The notes under the pieces were generated by a model, which searched no databases, was not told where the DNA came from, and worked only from the letters and a program-made list of their open reading frames with translations. Shown piece by piece: positions 61,764 through 64,000 of a DNA stretch of 64,000 bases. A program made the position numbers and the translations under genes. Source of the stretch: Candidatus Schekmanbacteria bacterium. Lineage in GTDB: Bacteria; Schekmanbacteria; GWA2-38-11; J061. How positions within the stretch are numbered: position 1 is the first letter of the stretch; every line of letters starts with the position of its first letter. The stretch is from positions 549,963 through 613,962 of the forward strand of contig JACRJM010000015.1 in NCBI GenBank assembly GCA_016219965.1. The letters are read 5' to 3'.

Positions 61764-62827
61764 TTCGTCCCCCAGACTTTTTTCACTGTCTTTGCCGCAA
61801 GCCTCTTATTGATTTTCAACTGTTCGAGTACTGTGAACCTGTCAGGTCTTGTGCGCGGTGCATAGCAGATTGCTTCAACCATCTGGTCTAAGGAAAGATT
61901 TATTTCCGATGGATGTGTAGGAAGCCCCGCCTCGCTGAAAAACGTCCTCATGGCATTGTAGTCATTCCCCTGAAGGCATGATGCAGCAAGAACGCCGAGC
62001 GCCACCTGCTCGCCGTGAAGCGCAGGGGAGCCATAGAGCGCATCAATGGCATGGCTTATCTTATGCTCGGAACCGCTGCATGGTCTGCTGTTTCCTGATA
62101 TCTCCATTGCAACACCGCTTAGAATCAATCCTTCCACAAGCCTTGTGATAAATTCTTCAGTGAATTTTATTTTTTCCTTCCGGTTATTGTAAAGCGTATA
62201 AACTGAGCTTGCCGCTGTGTGAGCGAGTATTGCCGCGTAGTCATCATATTTTTCACCTTTAAACTGCGCCGCAATTTGCCAGTCGCGCACTGCCGTTAGA
62301 TTTGATAACAGATCCCCCACTCCGGCCGCAGTGCTCCTGTGGGACGCCCTTTTTACAATATAGAGCGGCACTATGACTCCGATCGGTATTGATGCACCGA
62401 GGCTCATAGACTTCCCTTTGATGTCTTTTATTATGGCAACTGGCGAGCATATGCCGTCATGCGAGACCTGCGTGGGAATACTTATAAATGGTGTGTGGGT
62501 TTTTGAAGACGCATATTTTGCTATATCAAGGATTTTCCCACCGCCCACTCCCACTATTACATCAGGCTTTATCTCCTGTGCGATAGATTCGACGTCTTCG
62601 GTCGTAGAGATGGAGTTGTCATCAAAGACATTTATCTCCCCTTTATGTTTCTTGGACAGAGATTTGAAGAGTTCCTTGCTCAGAGTATTGTAGGTCTTTT
62701 TTCCGGAAACTATAAAAAACCTTTTGTAAGAGTTTTTTGTAAAAACATCTTCAAGCTCAGCTCGTAGTTCTTTAAACTCTGACGCAAATTTAAGATGGGA
62801 GGGTACGGAAATCTTTCTAAGATACAT
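61760..62827 (-). CDS. sn-Glycerol-1-phosphate dehydrogenase (EgsA/AraM-like)
   Basis: A 355-residue iron-containing-alcohol-dehydrogenase-fold enzyme of the G1P dehydrogenase family. The NAD(P)-binding region has VGVGGGKILDIAKYAS (around 90), then FISIPTQVSHDGICSPVA, close to archaeal EgsA. Zinc ligands are Asp in AGVGDLLSN, His in SGSEHKISHA and His in ALHGEQVALG. It reduces dihydroxyacetone phosphate to sn-glycerol-1-phosphate, the archaeal lipid stereoisomer; bacterial members include AraM. A 3-dehydroquinate-synthase-like relative is less likely. It overlaps the nucleotidyltransferase gene by 11 bases and the phosphotransferase gene by 4. Confidence 0.88.
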   Translation of the reverse strand: MYLRKISVPSHLKFASEFKELRAELEDVFTKNSYKRFFIVSGKKTYNTLSKELFKSLSKKHKGEINVFDDNSISTTEDVESIAQEIKPDVIVGVGGGKILDIAKYASSKTHTPFISIPTQVSHDGICSPVAIIKDIKGKSMSLGASIPIGVIVPLYIVKRASHRSTAAGVGDLLSNLTAVRDWQIAAQFKGEKYDDYAAILAHTAASSVYTLYNNRKEKIKFTEEFITRLVEGLILSGVAMEISGNSRPCSGSEHKISHAIDALYGSPALHGEQVALGVLAASCLQGNDYNAMRTFFSEAGLPTHPSEINLSLDQMVEAICYAPRTRPDRFTVLEQLKINKRLAAKTVKKVWGTK

Positions 62828-63584
62828 CCTCTGGAATTTCCTTAATTATTTTTAGTGCAATGTCCTTAGCCTTCTGCAAGTCCTTATGATCATCAACCTC
62901 AGTCCAGTGCATCCCCTTTGTTGAAACCGGAACAAGGCTTATCTGTCTGCATACCCTGTGAAGAGCGTCCTCATAGTATTTATCAGTCTCGCCATTTGAC
63001 AGCATCTTCGATGATTCCACAAAGAATTTATCTCTCCCCTCTCCCCTTAGATGCATTATCCCTATATACTCGCCGAGGCTTTTTGAGGGTTCAAGCCATT
63101 TCCCTATATCAACGATCTTTCCGTTGCCGTTTGTTATTACCTTCATCTCTTCCTGCGCAAGGGGTTTCACATCATCAACTACGAGAAACGAATCATCGTG
63201 TCCCGCTTCCAGTTGAACGACAGCGCGCTTTAGAATCTCAGGATCATAGAGGATGTCAGAGTTTAGAAGAAGCGTCTCATCATCAAAGAATTCTTTTGCA
63301 ATATAAACCGAGTAGAGGTTGTTCTTTGTATCATACTCCGGATTGGGAAGAAAAGTGAATGTGGCGCTGCTCTGGCCAAAGTAATTGAAGATAAAAGACT
63401 GAATCCTCTCTTTCTTATAACCCGTGACAAGGACTATCTGTTTAAAGCCATTGGCGATGAGCTCTTTTATTGAATAATAGAGCATAGGTGCAGCGCCCAC
63501 TTCTACAAGGCATTTCGGTTTGTCTTCAGTCAAAGGGAGCAGTCTTTTCCCCAAACCTGCGCAAAGTATTACAGCATTTTTCAT
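62817..63584 (-). CDS. Sugar/polyol-phosphate nucleotidyltransferase (LicC/IPCT-like)
   Basis: A 255-residue NTP-transferase. The signature AVILCAGLGKRLLPLTEDKP followed by KCLVEV (about 4-30) binds the nucleotide. IVLVTGYKKERI and LLNSDILYD (metal Asp) are standard, and WTEVDDHKDLQKA near the end resembles the phosphocholine and inositol-1-phosphate cytidylyltransferase branch. In this operon the likely reaction is activation of a phospho-alcohol to a CDP (or other NDP) derivative. Glycerol-1-phosphate from the next gene product is a candidate substrate by inference only. It overlaps the genes on both sides. Confidence 0.87.
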   Translation of the reverse strand: MKNAVILCAGLGKRLLPLTEDKPKCLVEVGAAPMLYYSIKELIANGFKQIVLVTGYKKERIQSFIFNYFGQSSATFTFLPNPEYDTKNNLYSVYIAKEFFDDETLLLNSDILYDPEILKRAVVQLEAGHDDSFLVVDDVKPLAQEEMKVITNGNGKIVDIGKWLEPSKSLGEYIGIMHLRGEGRDKFFVESSKMLSNGETDKYYEDALHRVCRQISLVPVSTKGMHWTEVDDHKDLQKAKDIALKIIKEIPEDVS

Positions 63585-64000
63585 TTACCTCTCCCTTTAA
63601 GCTTTACTGCAAGACCGCTTGTAAGCTTCCATTTCTTTGATGTCTGGCACGGTGTGTTGAAATATTTTATCCATGTGATCTTCCAGTCATCGTTGCCGGA
63701 GACTAAAGCGATATCCTTGCAAAGCTGTCCTACCGGAATCCCCACTGATTCAAGCGAATAGAGATGAAGTTTCGGCGAGCGGCATTTGCCTCCCGCTAAA
63801 CATGGCTGCGGATGGCAAAGCTGGCATGGACCCGCTCCAAAGGCATCCGTTACCGAGCCTTCGCCAAGAAGTTTTTCAATCTCTCTTTTGAGCTTAATCA
63901 TAATGACGCTGTGCCAGCCCGGTATCTGGTCACTCTTGATAAAATCCTTTGACTGCATGGCAATGAATATGTCCGCTTTGTCGAGCTTAGGTCTTATCTC
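63581..64000 (-). CDS. DUF2284-like metal-binding protein, 5' end beyond the window
   Basis: The frame is open to the window end (14 codons above the first internal ATG at 63958), so the gene is truncated here and 139 residues are visible. It carries GAGPCQLCHPQPCLAGGKCR and LYSLESVGIPVGQLCKDI, the Cys-rich signature I associate with DUF2284 predicted metal-binding proteins. Five Cys are present in the visible part. The family's usual N-terminal Cys cluster would lie outside. It overlaps the nucleotidyltransferase start by 4 bases and so belongs to the same operon. Its function is unknown; an iron-sulfur or redox role is a guess. Confidence 0.78.
   Translation of the reverse strand, partial: EIRPKLDKADIFIAMQSKDFIKSDQIPGWHSVIMIKLKREIEKLLGEGSVTDAFGAGPCQLCHPQPCLAGGKCRSPKLHLYSLESVGIPVGQLCKDIALVSGNDDWKITWIKYFNTPCQTSKKWKLTSGLAVKLKGRGK

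Overview
The window reads as chromosome of a Gram-negative (diderm), probably flagellated bacterium with low-to-moderate GC and A/T-rich intergenic DNA. The evidence is LolA and RseP (outer-membrane lipoprotein and envelope-stress functions), FlhG, FliA and a FlgM-like anti-sigma factor, an NtrC-type sigma-54 activator, glutathione synthesis, MEP-pathway IspG, and DapL-type lysine/diaminopimelate synthesis. Gene content and order resemble deltaproteobacterial-like or uncultivated candidate-phylum genomes (Schekmanbacteria-like is a guess). No rRNA, tRNA or CRISPR array was seen. About 60 genes are packed mostly on the minus strand in long operons.

Region by region. 1-6.7 kb: a possible partial gene at the left edge, a secreted TolB-like propeller protein with a clear terminator, Ppx/GppA, an HD phosphohydrolase, a UvrD-type helicase and two small uncharacterised proteins. 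6.9-9.1 kb: gshB and gshA, overlapping. 9.3-16.4 kb: a motility-regulation block (flgM, a degenerate kinase-like protein, fliA, flhG, an NtrC-type regulator), with a PAS hybrid kinase divergent from the regulator. 16.4-22.6 kb: pheA, M50 protease, trpS, mfd operon. 22.8-25 kb: two poorly characterised plus-strand genes (BPL_N amidotransferase-like, PilZ). 25-33.3 kb: HEAT protein, mraY, scpB, rluB, guaB3-type IMP dehydrogenase, guaA, lytic transglycosylase. 33.5-40.3 kb: a plus-strand sensory operon (MEDS-domain protein, PAS kinase, three receiver-containing proteins with a duplicated receiver).

40.3-44 kb is a defence/toxin-antitoxin patch: MNT/HEPN pair, a 31-residue ORF, a RhuM-Fic fusion, and HsdM without HsdS or HsdR. 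44-52.2 kb is a housekeeping operon (gltX, TPR protein, scpA, lolA, rseP with three PDZ-like segments, ispG, proS). 52.3-54.8 kb is dapL, folK, panB. 54.8-59.8 kb is a second accessory patch: an 18-bp tandem array grown on a palindromic repeat, two more MNT/HEPN pairs, a secreted beta-helix protein, a 48-bp hairpin repeat on both sides of one MNT/HEPN pair, an isolated RelA/SpoT-domain synthetase, and a 130-bp imperfect inverted repeat. 59.8-64 kb is a tightly overlapping operon (DUF2284-like protein cut by the window end, nucleotidyltransferase, glycerol-1-phosphate dehydrogenase, CDP-alcohol phosphotransferase lacking its fourth Asp, GT2 glycosyltransferase). It looks like a route to an unusual glycerol-1-phosphate-derived phosphodiester and is the best candidate for undescribed biology here.
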